Shown: positions 22,294 to 34,900 of the stretch, one piece after another
How the letters are laid out: each line of letters opens with the position of its first letter
Numbering within the stretch: position 1 is the stretch's first letter
From: Hygrocybe punicea
Taxonomy: Eukaryota; Basidiomycota; Agaricomycetes; Agaricales; Hygrophoraceae
Assembly (NCBI GenBank): GCA_963556145.1
Contig: OY744464.1
Location: forward strand, 4,464,001 to 4,528,000
Direction: 5' to 3'
Length of the DNA stretch: 64,000 nucleotides
Program-made: the position numbers and the translations under genes
The notes under the pieces: generated by a model
Told to the model about the DNA's origin: nothing
The model's input: the letters and a program-made list of their open reading frames with translations, nothing else
Database searches by the model: none

Positions 22294-24087
22294 ATGACAA
22301 GGTCGACATCCAAACGCGGGAAGCTCTCAGCTTCTTCACATGGTGTGAAGGCAACGGAGCCTGTTTCGAAGCCCAAGCCCAAGCCTAAACCAAAACCCAA
22401 ACCCAAACCAAAATCAAAGCCTCGTGCCAACGATGAATCTCAGGATGACTCTGCAATTGATTCTTCAAGTATCTCAATTGATAACCTGTCTACTGCTGAC
22501 TTGAAGCTCTGGAAGCAGTTTCAGGCTAAGATGAAGTCACAATCAGCTGCTCAGTTGCAGGAGGAAGAAGATGCACGTACGTTCACATTTATCATGTTTT
22601 TACTTATATTTATTAACAACTACATGGAGTGGTACGCAAGCGCAATGCGGAGATGATGGCTGAGGAGGATGATAGTGAGGATGAGGAAGGGGAGAGAGTT
22701 CCTACGGGCAAGAAGCAGAAGTTAAACGTAGTCCTGGACAGCGACGAGGAAGAGGAGAGAGTTCCTACAGGCAAGAAGCACAAGTTAAATCTAGTCCTGG
22801 ACACTGATGAGGAAGACCTGCATGCCGTTCTGGGTGATGAGCTGCTGGGTGACGATGATGACTTCAACCGTCGGTCTCCTCCTTTTCAAATTACTGCATG
22901 TTAACCCTTCTTCCAGACGATGAGAATGCGAATATGAATGAGCAGAATGGATGCCTGGATGAGAATGTGATAGGAAACAGTGTAGGTAATCTCTTCATGA
23001 TAGGGAGCATAGTACTGCTAAAGGTCAATTATAGATCGCTGTTACCTTTGAAGATGAAGACCAGGGCCAGACATCCAGGAGGGGTACACGCTCCCAGCGG
23101 CACCTGGCATCTCGTACCACTACATCTCAGCTGGGGCACTCTGAAAAGCTAACCAAGAACAATTTCACACCACGAGGAATGCGTCTAGCAAATGCAGGCA
23201 AATCTATGGCAAGAGAGAAGATTGCTTTGACCCATGCATTCCCTAAGGACAAGGATGCCTTCATTTGGGAATCCATTCAACAAGCTGTGAAGGATAGTCA
23301 GTCGCTTCGTGAAGCTTTGGAAAAGGCGCGTGATGATCCAGATTATCAGGATAATTTGATGGAATACGTGGGTTTTCAGGTGAGGTTGTAGGCTGTTGAG
23401 CTAACACGGTGATCAGGTTGGTTACGTGATAACTGGTTTAAGGGGCGACCTCAAGGCAAAGGCCAAAGCCAGCATTGCTGGCCACTTTGGCATTCCAGGT
23501 AACATGTCAAAAAGTGAAATAGAGAATGCGATACGTTGGGTTTTGGATGGGTCGAAGTTCACACGTGGTGAAGTCAACATGGAGGCAAGTTTCAATACGC
23601 TTTCAATGAGAGAAGACTGATGGGCCATTCTCACAAAACAGAAACGAGAAGTGGTAAATCCAGAGCCATTTGGTCATCCTATAATTGGCGACATCATCAG
23701 AACTCAGTGGTGTGGAAAGGGTAAGGCTGATATCCAAGCATATATGGCCATGGTCACTCAGAAGAAGATACCGGAGGCTGTAATCCTGGCAGTTATTACT
23801 GCGGTACGTGTTTATGTCACTTCACATGATGTGTACAACTGGATAACCTTTACCCTAGGTTGAGAATGCATTGATGGAGTGGGCGAGCGGGGAGTATATC
23901 CACTTACAATTCAGCCACGAAGTCGCTAGTTCAAGGTAAAGTGATGAAACTACTGATATGCTAAGTTATCTTAAAGTGTGATCTGAGTAGATATGCTCAT
24001 CATCAAGCTACATGGGGAACTTTGAAGAAGAAGTCTCCAACGTGGATGGAGAAGAAGATGAAGACCTTGTTTCAGACCGTCATGTAG
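22294..24087 (+). CDS. DUF6532-like protein of agaricomycete mobile elements
   Basis: Start MTRSTSKRGKLSASSHG, then a (PK)n tract, an acidic region with a duplicated segment (ERVPTGKKQKLN and ERVPTGKKHKLN, 22697-22790), then a globular domain: AFPKDKDAFIWESIQQAV, RGDLKAKAKASIAGHFG, NPEPFGHPIIGDIIRTQW, PEAVILAVITAVENALMEWA and YAHHQATWGTL. The 'PFgHPII...W' and 'ALMEW' pattern is what I recognise as DUF6532, a very abundant uncharacterised family in Agaricomycetes. At about 23583 the exon join to KREVVNPEPFG needs a GC-AG intron (donor GCAAGT). It follows the dioxygenase in the same orientation by 90 bp. Function unknown. Confidence 0.65.
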
Positions 24088-24389
24088 GAAGTGTTTAACC
24101 AGGAGGATGTTTCTGATGCACATTTCCACAGGAAAAACTCCAAATACGCCGCAATTCATGCTTAAGACACAGAAAACAGGGATCTCGATGACGTTGATTT
24201 CGCGCAGCTGGAACAATCAGCATTGGTATAGAAGTGCAGTGGCTGCTCAGAAGAGTTCTTTCTCCTTTGCTCTTTATTTAGAAGTCTCTTTCCACCAATG
24301 TTGCATTTACTATATTCAAATTTAGATGACTTATATCTGGGTGAATCAGAGTAAATCAGAGTAAATAAAAGCAGAAAAACCAGGCTTTC

Positions 24390-24563
24390 AGAGCACTCTG
24401 TACAGCTCAAACGCTGCTCTAACGCTGCTCTAAAGTGCTCTAAAGTGCTCTCAGAGCAGAGAGCCTCAAGCAGGTTGCTCTCAGAGCCACTCAGAGTGCT
24501 CTGGCGGCTTTGGTGCTTTCCTCACTCTGAGCGGCTCTGAGACTCTCTCAGAGTGCCTCAGAG
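24390..24563. repeat. Subterminal repeats at right end of the Plavaka-type element
   Basis: Dense cluster of GCTCTAAAGTGCTCT, GCTCTCAGAGC and CTCAGAGTGC words in both orientations. Such arrays bind the transposase in CACTA-like elements. 24088-24389 holds no gene. Confidence 0.6.
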
Positions 24564-25450
24564 CATTAGTGTTTTTCCTGATGCAGCCCTTGCTGTGCTC
24601 AAGCCCTCAACATCGTGCCACGTCACCCTGCTTCGTGTCCCAGCCAAGTCGACATCGCCAGCTGCTCACGCCTTCATTGGACTATCCACCGCCTTGTACA
24701 GCTTCCCAGAGTCCCACGACGCCAGTTGCAAGCCCTCTCGAGCTGTCTTTGCCGTTATCAATGCCCCACACCATCACCACGTCATCCTTCTCGTCCCCAC
24801 CATACTCGACATCCCGGCCGCTCACGTCTTCGATTGGACCACCCGCCACTTCCTGCAACCTCCCATGACCCCTCAGCGTCCCTCGTGAGTCCATACCAGC
24901 CGCCTCTGCCGTTATCGAGCCTCCACGTGCATCCCAAGTCAACCCGCCTCATGCACCCGCCTATACGACATCCCCGGCCGCTCACGTTGGACCCATCCGC
25001 CACCTCGTACAGCTTCCCAGAGTCCCACAACGCCAGTGGCAAGCCCTCACGAGCCGTCTTCGCCGTTATCGATGCCTCACGCTGTTGCCACGTCAACCCG
25101 CCTCATGCACCCACCTATACGACATCCCGGCTGCTCATGTTGGACCCATCCGCTGCCTCGTAAAGCCTCCCAGAGTCCCACACTATTGTTCACAAGCAAG
25201 TACAAACCATCTTCGCCGTTATTGATGCTCCACACCGTGCCACGTCACCCCGCCCCATGCACCCGCGTACTCGACATCTCCGGCCACTCACGCCCTCGTT
25301 GGACCCACCGCTACCTCGTACCGCATCCCAGGGCCACACATCGTCCGTCGTGACGCCGTACAAGCCGTCCCCACTGCCTTTGAGCCGTCAACGCTGTGTC
25401 ACGTCACCCAACAGCCTACCACCGCGTTCCCCATCCAGGACCAACGATCA
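24540..25450 (+). repeat. Minisatellite, period ~156 bp
   Basis: Units recur with the phrase AGCTTCCCAGAGTCCCAC at about 24700, 25010 and (variants) 24855, 25167 and 25324. Each unit also has GACATC(C/T)CCGGCCGCTCAC and GCCGTTATCGATGCC. About five units are present; several frames stay open through them because of base composition, but no gene is implied. It lies in the interior of element B. Confidence 0.75.
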
Positions 25451-25989
25451 CCGCGTACAACCACCTTCCACACCCACATTCATGCCCCCACACCTCGGCA
25501 TGGCCCTTTCCTGTCCCAAATGAGTCTGCCCCCATCCCTCTTCGTCCCACACGAGCCGCCCACGTCAACCCCAAGCTCGACCACCCATTTCCCACTCCCC
25601 CAGCCTCCAGCACCCTCGAATGACTTCACGCAACCACAATCCATGTCACGCAACCACCACGTCCCACCATATCTGCCCATGTACCTGACATCTGACATAT
25701 CACCACCACTGCATTTCGACAAGCCAACACCCGACTATGAACCCGGATGCATTCCAAATGATCCTGCAGCATCCGCTTCCGGTTCCGGCTCAATTCGAGC
25801 ATCTGGTTCTGGTTCTGGTTTCACAACCTGTACCCACCACCTTCGCACCCCATACCCACTCAACTCAACCTTACGAAAACCCCAATACTGTCCATTGGCA
25901 TAAGAATTATATACATAGATAGATTAAATAAATAAAAAGAAAGAAAAACATCAGAGATAAAAGAAAGATAAAAGAAAGACACTCATTCC

Positions 25990-26110
25990 CGACACACCCG
26001 GCACCTGCATAATCCACCCGATGTACCCTACACACCCGCTTACGAATCCGTCGCACCCAACGAACCCGCTTACGAACCTGACACACCTGCTTACGAACCC
26101 GCCATACCCG
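25990..26110 (+). repeat. Short degenerate tandem repeat
   Basis: CCCGCTTACGAAYC-type words recur about every 15-30 bp inside element B. 25450-25990 is proline-codon-rich non-coding sequence, including a short GGTTCTGGTTCTGG tract near 25800. Confidence 0.5.
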
Positions 26111-26390
26111 CTCCCGCCCCAATGCACCACTACCCTCATTCCCACATACCCGACTCATCCGCTCACCCACCGACATTGATCTCCGCTCTCCGTGACCCAC
26201 CTGTCCCGCCACCATTTCGACCCAGACACAACATTCCCTGTCTCGGCTTCGATTCCCAACCCACCCGACCGTTATTTTTCAGCTCCACGGGGGAGAATGC
26301 TTCCCCATGGGTCCAAGCCGGTGCTGAACCGCCTAGTATGAGGCTGATTTCACATCCGTTGATTATCGCCCCCATATTAGTATTGACGTA

Positions 26391-26490
26391 TCGAACCTCT
26401 GCCGCCATCTATCGAACCTCCGCCATTGTATATCGAACCTCTGTCGTCGTCCATTGAACCTCTGTTGTCGCCTTATCATATCGAACCTCC
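26391..26490 (+). repeat. 21-bp tandem repeat
   Basis: TCGAACCTC(T/C)GCCGCCATC-type units start at 26391, 26412, 26433, 26454 and a displaced one at 26481. The unit at 26454 has TTGAACC, a CpG-to-TpG change. The rest of 26490-27118 shows no gene. Confidence 0.75.
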
Positions 26491-27118
26491 ACCGTCATCA
26501 TATCATGTTTACCGTCGTCATCGTATCTCTATGCCCACATCACCGTTTTATGCTTTCCGCAGCCTATGCCACTGTTTCTGCCACCCGTTGACACAGCCAC
26601 CAAAGCCGCCGACCCTAACCCGTCCCGCCTACATCGTCTTGGTCATCCGCTTGCCTTTTATTTCATTTCCGCTCATGCCTTACTCGTCTCTGTCACCCGC
26701 CCCCAATCCTATGTCACGTTTAGTTTTATCCCGACTTCATTTCTATCACGTCCCCTCTTTCCGATACCCGACATTTATTTATTTCCTCATCTAGTTTGCG
26801 TTTGTCCCATTTTTGTAGCTTTCCATCTCTTCTTTCATTTCCGCTCAGTTCCATTTTCCCCCGGTTCTATGTACTCTGTTTCCCTTTCGCTCAACACCGG
26901 CTTCATCCGTTTTGTTCCCCATTCTCCACTCTCGGCCTCCGACCGTTCATTGAGCTCTGCTAGTCACCATCCGCTGTCCCCGTTCATGTCATCCACGACC
27001 CGCCTTGTCCTGTCGAACCCGCTTCCACGACCACCGCGTCAGCTTCATCTCATGCATCCGAATCCTGAGTCCACATAGTATCGACCAGGGATGTTCTTTA
27101 TTTAAAGTACCCTGGAGA

Positions 27119-27999
27119 TGTAGAGGGTCAATGTCCCTCTGAGTCCATATCCTCGATATATCACGAATCCGCTCAAACCCGATGTCTTTAGCAAATCCAC
27201 GCTCGAACCCGATGTAACCCAACGTAACCTGACGTGATGTGACCCAACATATGCTGCTTCGTCACAGCCGCTTTTGGACCAAATCTGGCAGCCTCAGAAG
27301 CCCCGGAGTTCCAATTGTAAGAGATGGATCTCTTCGGACTCAATCCCCGACTTCGGACTTGCCATATTTATGCATCCCCTCATCCTTTTGGAGATATGTA
27401 GGACATTTTAGATCTTTTCCTTGGTTATTCATTTTCCCCTCCATATTCCTGTCTTCATCGCTTTGCAACCCCCCTTTCCACATCCCCATTCCAACCTTTC
27501 TTTGTAGCTTACCATTGGCTGAAATAGACATGTCCGAAAGTAGCTACACACACATGTACTATAAAAACGGTCCCCGACGACCGTACAAAAAAAAGAGATA
27601 CCATTAGTCCCCGTTTCCCTCATAGTCAGAATCATTTTAATCCCTTCAAATGCTCATCCTCGTAGACCCTTAGCTTTTTATAGTTCATTTCATCGTCTTT
27701 ATCGTTGTTCCCTTACTCATTCATCGTTTCCGACCCGACCTGACCCGACCCGCCATACCCGACATTGTCGGCATTGTCGGGTTCTTCGTTATTTGTCCGT
27801 TTTCACTCCGTTCATTGCCGGATTTATCGTTATTAGTCCAGTTTTACACGGCGGCTTTATATTTAACTTCTATTTCTATTCTTTTATCACTATTCCTGAC
27901 ACTGACTTATCCACCATCACTTCTACGCTGACACCCCTCTGGTTAGGATCATTATTTCTTTCTTTATAGTTCCAAAGCCACCCCGAACCCACATCTACA
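27119..27999 (+). repeat. Element B 3' LTR
   Basis: 881 bp, closely matching 11368-12257. Visible differences include transitions such as GACGTGACC/GATGTGACC and GCGGCGG/ACGGCGG. It ends in CATCTACA, followed by the target copy TCGA. Confidence 0.88.
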
Positions 28000-28003
28000 T
28001 CGA

Positions 28004-28318
28004 AGCTCTGGAAACTGCAGGAGGAGCTCCACTTGATGGGAAGCCTCATTTCTGACGAAGACTTTGTGATGATACTTGTATCCTCCTTACTGGAAAGTTG
28101 GGACTTGTATACATTGGCATATTTAGGCTTGAAGAAGGACAGAATGTCACTGATGTCACACAAAATAATCGTGATCCTATTAGAGGAAGACCGCAGGCAC
28201 CGTGAGATCCTAACAATGTTGCTATGCATGAGAGGTTCACTGGAAAGCACGACAGAAAGGGTAATGGAAAGCAGAAGGCGGCTGATTCCAAAACAGAATG
28301 CTTCAACTGCCACAAGAA
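28004..28318 (+). pseudogene. Copia gag, fragment 3
   Basis: Encodes KLWKLQEELHLMGSLISDED, then FVMILVSSLLESWDLYTLAY, and ends in CFNCHKK, the first half of a CCHC zinc knuckle. The knuckle is cut by the hAT insertion and resumes at 31908 (HKKGHMAKDCW). Confidence 0.85.
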
Positions 28319-31300
28319 TAAGGTGAGCCAAGGGTATGGGTAAACCCGCAGGTGTGCAGGTACAGGTACATTAGATACAGGTACGGTGTTCCATTTTGGG
28401 AACCCTAGACACACTGTATCCATTTTGGCAGGTATGTGGGTTTCACGGGTTGAATTGCCAATTTAACCCGGAACCACACTGCTCGCTCAACATCAAGATT
28501 CCGGCCACCAACTGTGTCTCAACATCCCATTGAGCTTGCTTGTTGGGGATATCATATCTCGGCACCTCGTATATTGTGATATGCCGCCTATGCTACCCTT
28601 TTTTTTCACTCCTAATTTTATTTTTAAACCTCCAGGATTGATCATCAGCATGCTCGTGCCGGTTGAGCTTGTGCATATGTGGTATGGGCAATGTCGCCAG
28701 GGTGGAAAGAGCCCCAATTTTCACGAATATTTCAATTAATGTGACCATATTCATACTGGGACCACCACCTCCAATATCGCCGATTTCAATATCGCCCAGC
28801 ATCGGCCTTCCAACTGAAACATAGGAATGAAAGGTCAGACACCGAGAGTCCGCTTGGCTGGGTTTTTCCTGGTAAGTTTTTTCTCCCCCTACTGCTATAT
28901 AAGCCACAAAATCTAGCTCAACGACACCAGCCATGCCTCGTCTCACAACCACCCATACCAATGACTCCTCTGTCCAAAGCCTCAATGCTATACCTACAGC
29001 AACACCCGAGATCTCTGGTGCTGCCCGAGCTCCATCTCATACGAGTGAACGTTCTTCCGTGATTGATGTTGACGCCAATGGTTCGGAGAGTGAATCCAAC
29101 GAGCAAGAACTCAGTTGGTGAACCTCTTGTCTGACAGGAATGACCTCACCAGATATCCATACAGAGCGTCTCCAGGGTACCTGGCATTCCCCTGTCTACT
29201 CATTCTTCAAATCCAAGGTTAGTGTTGGCTACGATAATGGGCGCAAGTTTCACTTTTTCGCCTGTGCAGCCACCAAATGCCGCAACAAAGGTCTCAAGGG
29301 CGTGCGCCGATATCTAGACTCCAAGGATCGAGCGGCCACTTCAAACCTCAAGAGTCACGCCATCCGATGTTTTGGCGAGGATGTTGTAGCTGCGGCATTT
29401 GGTGGGAAGGAATCCACCAAACCTGATGGCTCAATCTTTGTTGCGTTTGCTTGTCCGGGCCAAAGCCCAGTTAAGATTACTCATCGCGCCCACACATCAG
29501 ATGAAACCAGGTATGTAGACTGAATCTAACTCCTGAACACGACGCTAAAACTATTTATAGGGCCCACATTGCTAGGTGGTGTGCCGAGAGCAATCGTCCT
29601 ATACGACTAGTCAAGGACCGCCAGTTTGACATTCTCATGAAGGCCGGCCGTCCTGGAGCTACCATCCCTAGCCCCCAGACTGTAAACCGGGACGTCAAGG
29701 TTGCCTTCAATCGCTGTCGCAAGCGTATCGACAACATCTTAAAGGTAGACTGACGGCACTTCATAGACGGCACTCACTGATCTTTCTGACCTTAGCAACA
29801 TGATGGTCATGTCCATTTTGTGACAGATGCTTGGACCTCCCCTAATCACCGAGCCCTCGTGGCCTGGACGGTTCACTTTCATCATGATGGTTGTCTTCTG
29901 TCCTTTTTGCTTGACATTAATGAGGTCCCCGAGTCTCATTCTGGTAACACACTTGCACATGAATTCCACAAAATGCTGATTGAGCATGGCCTCGAGAACA
30001 AGGTAGGAACAGCTGTCAGTCGTGGATGTATGCTAATGGAACAACAGATAATGTGCTTCAATGCAGACAATGCATCAAACAATGACACGCAAACAGACGC
30101 ACTCGACCGCCTCCATAATTCCTTTGAGAGTTCCAATCGTGTGCGTTGCTTCAACCACACAATGCAAGTCTCCGCCAAAGCGCTCCTTAAGCCTTTTGAC
30201 ACTAACAAAGAGAACTCCGATGGGCATGTGAGCGACAAGGAGTACCCAAGTGATGACGATGCGGCATCTCAGGTTGCAAGTGATAGTGGTGGAGACTCGG
30301 ATGATGTTGACGTTGAGGTCGCCGTTGAGGAAGACGAAGACCCGATGCAAATCTTGAATGAAGTTGAGCAAGAAGAACTGTTACGTGACACCACTGCAGT
30401 CCGCACTACTCTTACAAAGGTATGGGACTCATTGTCAATGCCTGACATTAGGCTGATAGCTCATCTCGAGATCCGCAAACTCTCATTTGCTGTCATCCAT
30501 TCCACCACCATAGCCTTGCCAGCTTGGCATGAGGCTTGCAAGAATCATAAACTTCCATTGTGCTATCTCCCTCGCGATGTCAAGACCTGCTGGAATTCCA
30601 CCTATGACATGTTGAAACAAGCTCTTGATTATCGTGAGGTCATTGACGATGTGACTGCTGACAAGGCTTTGAAGCTGCAAAAATTTGAATTGGATGATGA
30701 AGATTGGAAGATTGTAAAGGATCTGCTCCGTATTCTCAAGGTCAACTTTCCTCTTCATGCCGCTGTTAAATGCTTACTTGCTTTCAGCTTTATAAGGATG
30801 CCACATTACTCTTCTCGCAAGATTGTGTGGAAACCATTGCCCATGTCATCCCCACAATGGATCGGATTGACGCAATGCTTGAAAACTCGGCCACTCACAC
30901 TATCCATCCATCAGTTCGGAAAGGGCTAGAATTTGCCTGCAAAATTATGAACAAGTACTATTCCAAAACTGACACCTCAGACATATATAGGATTGCCATG
31001 GGTATTGATCAAGTACTTGCACTATTACATGTTCTGACCCAAACGGCGCAGTTTTACATCCTCAAATGAAACTGAAATACTTCGAATCTCATAGATGGCC
31101 GCAAGACTGGATTGATACAGCAAAATCTATCACGAGAGCGCAATACATGAAATACAAAGTGTCGAAAGATATGGAGGTAACTCAGGTAAAAAATTACTTG
31201 TGCGTTGCCCAGGATTGTCTTGCTGATATGATGTTGTGTTAGGTGTCTGAGGCTGACGATGACGAAGGGACTGATTTGTTTGACATTCCTATGGGTATCA

Positions 31301-31907
31301 TTCCAGAGACTGATGAGCTGGACGAGTACCTCTCTCAGCCTGTGGAAAAGGTCCGTGATGTGATCGCATGGTGGTGGGATCATCAAGTGGTTTTTCCCTG
31401 TCTTTCAGTGATGGCCCTTGATTATTTGAGTGTGCCGGGTGAGTCGCAACTTGTGCAAGCTTCCTCACACTTAGATGGGTTGTAGCTACCTCCACTGCTG
31501 TGGAGTGAGTCTTTTTGCAAGGACGACACTTACTCAGCTTCACACACAACCGGTTCCAGAGGAATGGCATTCGTGCTTGTATGTGCTTTGGTGACTGGTG
31601 CCGAAAGGATTTAGTCAGCATGTCAGATATTGTAGAAGCTGTGCAGATTGGGAGGGGAAAATGAAAGCGGGCAGAGACGGAGACGTCTGAAGTGCAGGAG
31701 TAGATGCACAGTCATTGTAGACTTGGCAGATGTCATTACAATGCATACCCGTCCTTTTTTCTATGACAGGTTCTAACCTGCGGTGTGGTACCTGAACCTG
31801 TGGGTTTGCACCTGCACCTGCAATCTCTGTACCTGTGGCGCAGGTTGAGAGGTGACGGGTAAGGTGTGACACAAATTCACCCATGGTGTGACCCGTGGCT
31901 CACCTTA
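28319..31907 (+). mobile_element. hAT DNA transposon with perfect 8-bp target duplication
   Basis: Element of 3589 bp. The terminal inverted repeat is TAAGGTGAGCCA(C/A)GGGT at both ends. The host octamer CACAAGAA is repeated exactly at 28311-28318 and 31908-31915, as expected for hAT. Subterminal CAGGTAC/ACCTG words crowd the first ~80 bp (GTGCAGGTACAGGTAC) and the last ~120 bp (GCACCTGCACCTGC, GTACCTG), likely transposase sites. It interrupts the copia zinc knuckle codon string, so it is younger than copia. Confidence 0.93.
28933..31664 (+). pseudogene. hAT transposase, one TGA in the hATC domain
   Basis: Several exons. A BED-type finger is visible (FFACAATKCRNKG ... LKSHAIRCFG), then the RNase H-fold core (VTDAWTSPNHRALVAWTVHF, MCFNADNASNN, RVRCFNHTMQVSAKALL) and an acidic insert. 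The C-terminal hATC dimerisation domain follows (WWWDHQVVFPCLSVMALDYL, then across an intron ATSTAVE, GRHLLSFTHNRF). A single in-frame TGA at 31506-31508 stands where family members have Arg (SxERxFS motif), readable as CGA to TGA. The remaining frame continues to 31664. Apart from this codon the gene looks nearly complete; a few intron borders near 29120 are unresolved. Confidence 0.85.
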
Positions 31908-34900
31908 CACAAGAAGGGACATATGGCGAAGGACTGCTGGTCTAAAGGTGGCAGAAAGGAAGGGCAAGGGCCGAAAGGGAAAGGAAAGGGTGCCGGCAAG
32001 GGTGGAAACCACCAGAACTGATTGAATCAAGCTGTGGACAATGTCAATAATATGTTACAGGACATAGCATACGCAGTGAATACAGAAAACAATTCAAACT
32101 ATGATTGGTTACTGGATTCCAGAATGACAAGTCACATTAGCAATTCCTGAAATGCATTTATCACATACAAAACTCTGGACGAAGCTACCATTCAAGGACT
32201 AGGAAAGGTAGCTGCTCAAGCTCTTGGTTGCAGAACTGTCATTTTCCACTTCACAGTGGATGGAAAAGACGTACAGCATCAGCTACAAGATGTACTACAT
32301 GTACTGGAGTCACGGAACTCACTACTATCACTGAGCCAATTTGATGAAAGCAGCGGATGGGTTAACTTCTGCAATGGAATATGCAGGCTCTATACAAAGG
32401 AGAATAAACTTGTTGGAACAGGCTGGAAAGACAGATGAATATACCATCTGAATGCCTGAGCACAATCCCACATGCCAGAAAAGGCAAACGTAGCCACGCC
32501 GAAGAAAATGTCTTGGGATGAATGGCACGGCCTATATGGACACATCAGAATGAGCAGACTCGAGACCCTGCAGAGAAAGGGGTTAGTCACAGGTCTAGAA
32601 ATCAACGAAGGGAGTGTCCCTTCCCAAACCTGTGAGGCTTGCATTCAGGCAAAGCAAGCTGTCCAGCCATTTCCAAAAGAGGCCGATGGACGATCTGAAG
32701 TTGCCAGAGAGTGGACTTTGAGCGACATCTGGGGCCCAGCACACTGGACACAGAAGGAGTTCTCGAGCTGGTCGCTTGGCTCTGAGGCTAAAACTAAGAC
32801 TGAATCCCTACTGACTACTAAACAGGGCTATCTACTGGCTCAAACCATGGGAAGGTCATGTGATCACTGGACTAGTGGCCACAATCCACTAGTCCAACGC
32901 ATAGAGTCCATTGGAGGATCCAGATACTATATCTCATTCACGGATGATGCGACATGCACTGTAACCACTTTATTCATGAAATGGAAAAGCCAGGCAATGG
33001 AACAAATCAAGGCTTACATTAACACGATCAAGAAGAAGTTCAATCAAAACCCTAAATATTTGCGGTTTGATAATGGAAAGGAACTCGTCAACAAGGAAGT
33101 CAAGAGATGGGCAGTGGAGAAGGGAATTGTCATCAAAACAACAGCCCCTTACTCACCCTCGCAACACGGAACAGTGGAAAGATTTAATTGCACATTACTG
33201 GAGTTAGCCCACGTGATGTTGATCACTAAAAACCTGCCCACATTCCTTTGGCCGGAAGCCGTTGCACATGCAGCATACATTCAAAACCGAACCCCCACCA
33301 AGGCTCTAGACAGAATGACTCCGCATGAAGCCTGCACTGGCAAGAAGCCAGATGTATTGCATTTCTGGGAGTTCGGATGCAATGTTTGGGTCTTATATCA
33401 AGGCAAAAAGAGATCGAAGCTGGCACCATGATCAGCTAAGATGAAGTTTGTAGGATTTGTGGAGTTGCAGAAGGCTATCCGATACTATGATGCTGCAACG
33501 CGGACTGTTAAAACGTCACAGAATGTTGCATTTCATGAGGGTGGGGCATTGCAGGAAGTCTGGGTTGTATCTGGCTTACCGGGTTTGCAATTCAAGGGGG
33601 GGCAGAGTGAATCCAACGACTCGCAAACTCTGGGACCATCAGAACCCGCAATGGAATCACTGGAACCCACCAGAACAGCACCGGGAAGGGCTATTTGCAG
33701 ACCGGGAAATGAAATAACATACCCACCAAGAGCAACACAAGGAGTCGATCGTGACTACCGACAATTAAACAACTTGCGTGCACAACCGACACAACGCGAG
33801 ATATGTGAACCGCTTGATGTATGAAGACCAACAGAATCATCCCACAGTGAAACAAAAGGAAACAGTCAGCATGGAAACAACCATAGCATATGCGTTCTTG
33901 AGCGCAATGCAGCAGGATAGCAGTCTCACTGACAAGGACCCATGGGATTTGAAGGAAGCCAGGGAAGCTGTGGATTGGGAGAACTGGAAGGTAGCAATGA
34001 AAGAAGAATTCGATCAGCTACAAGAAATGGGTGTTTGGAAACTCGTAGACTTACCGGTGGGGTGGGAAGCCATTGGAAGCAAGTGGGTGTTCCACTGGAA
34101 ATGCGACGAGATGGGTGCAATTGCTAGGCACAAGGCCTGATTAGTAGCCCAGGGGTTTTCACAGAAGCCTGGAGTGGATTTCAGCAAAACCGGAACATTT
34201 GCTCCTGTGATGTGGTTCAAGACGTTACAGACATTGCTCGCATATTCTGCAGTCAAGGATTGGGATATTCAGCAGATGGATATCAAAGGTGCATACCTTA
34301 ACAGATGGGTGAAGGAGGAGCTGTACATGAAACAGCTGGCAGAATTTGAGGATGGAACCAGACGGGTTTGCTGCCCCATATGCCCTATATATGGTCTCAG
34401 ACAAGCTGGAAATGTATGGAACACAGATTTCGATAACACGATGAAGGAATTTCATTATACGAGATTGCAGACCGACTACTGCGCATACTACTATCAGGAA
34501 GGTGAAAACTTCTCCATTGTACTCATATGGGTCGACGACTTTATGGCTTATGCAAACAACTGAGCAATGAATCAGTGGATAATCAACCAGCTGAAAAAAA
34601 ATACCTGGTAACAGTCATCGGAAAGCCAACGTTACTGCTTGGGATCCATATCAAACAAGACTGCCAACAATGAAAAGTCACCCTATCACAAAGCTGCTAT
34701 ATCCAGAAGATACTTGTGAAGGCTGGAATGAAGGATGCGAAACTGGTATCAACCCCGATGGATCAGAACATGATCCTATGAATAAACGAAACTGAAACTG
34801 ACAGGAGTGAGCAGAAATGCACCTCGATCAAGTATGTGACACGAGTCAGAGAGCTCTTGTATGCTGCACACACAACAAGACCCGATATCATGTATGCAAC

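Larger units (their letters stand above)
13500..24563. mobile_element. Plavaka-type DNA transposon carrying TET/JBP-like, kinase-like and DUF6532-like genes
   Basis: About 11 kb inserted in element B. The left end has CAGAGTG-type subterminal repeats (CACAGAGTGTCACAGAGTGT at 13521-13540) and the right end (24390-24563) is packed with GCTCTCAGAG-type motifs. The outermost bases CTCAGGGTG... and ...GCCTCAGAG are only imperfectly inverted, so the ends are approximate and no target duplication is assigned. Cargo from left to right: transposase (-), kinase-like gene (-), dioxygenase (+), DUF6532-like gene (+). TET/JBP genes in basidiomycetes are known to travel with KDZ-class and related transposons. 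Confidence 0.65.
11368..27999 (+). mobile_element. Element B: large non-autonomous LTR retrotransposon (LARD-like)
   Basis: Flanked by long direct repeats 11368-12257 and 27119-27999, both TGTAGAGGG...CATCTACA. The target flanks are TCAA (11364-11367) and TCGA (28000-28003), a 4-bp duplication with one CpG transition. A primer-binding site follows the left LTR. Once the nested Plavaka-type transposon (about 13500-24563) is removed, the remaining ~3.8 kb interior has no gag-pol, only proline-rich repeats and minisatellites. A LARD-type parasite of a gypsy family is the best reading. Confidence 0.82.
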
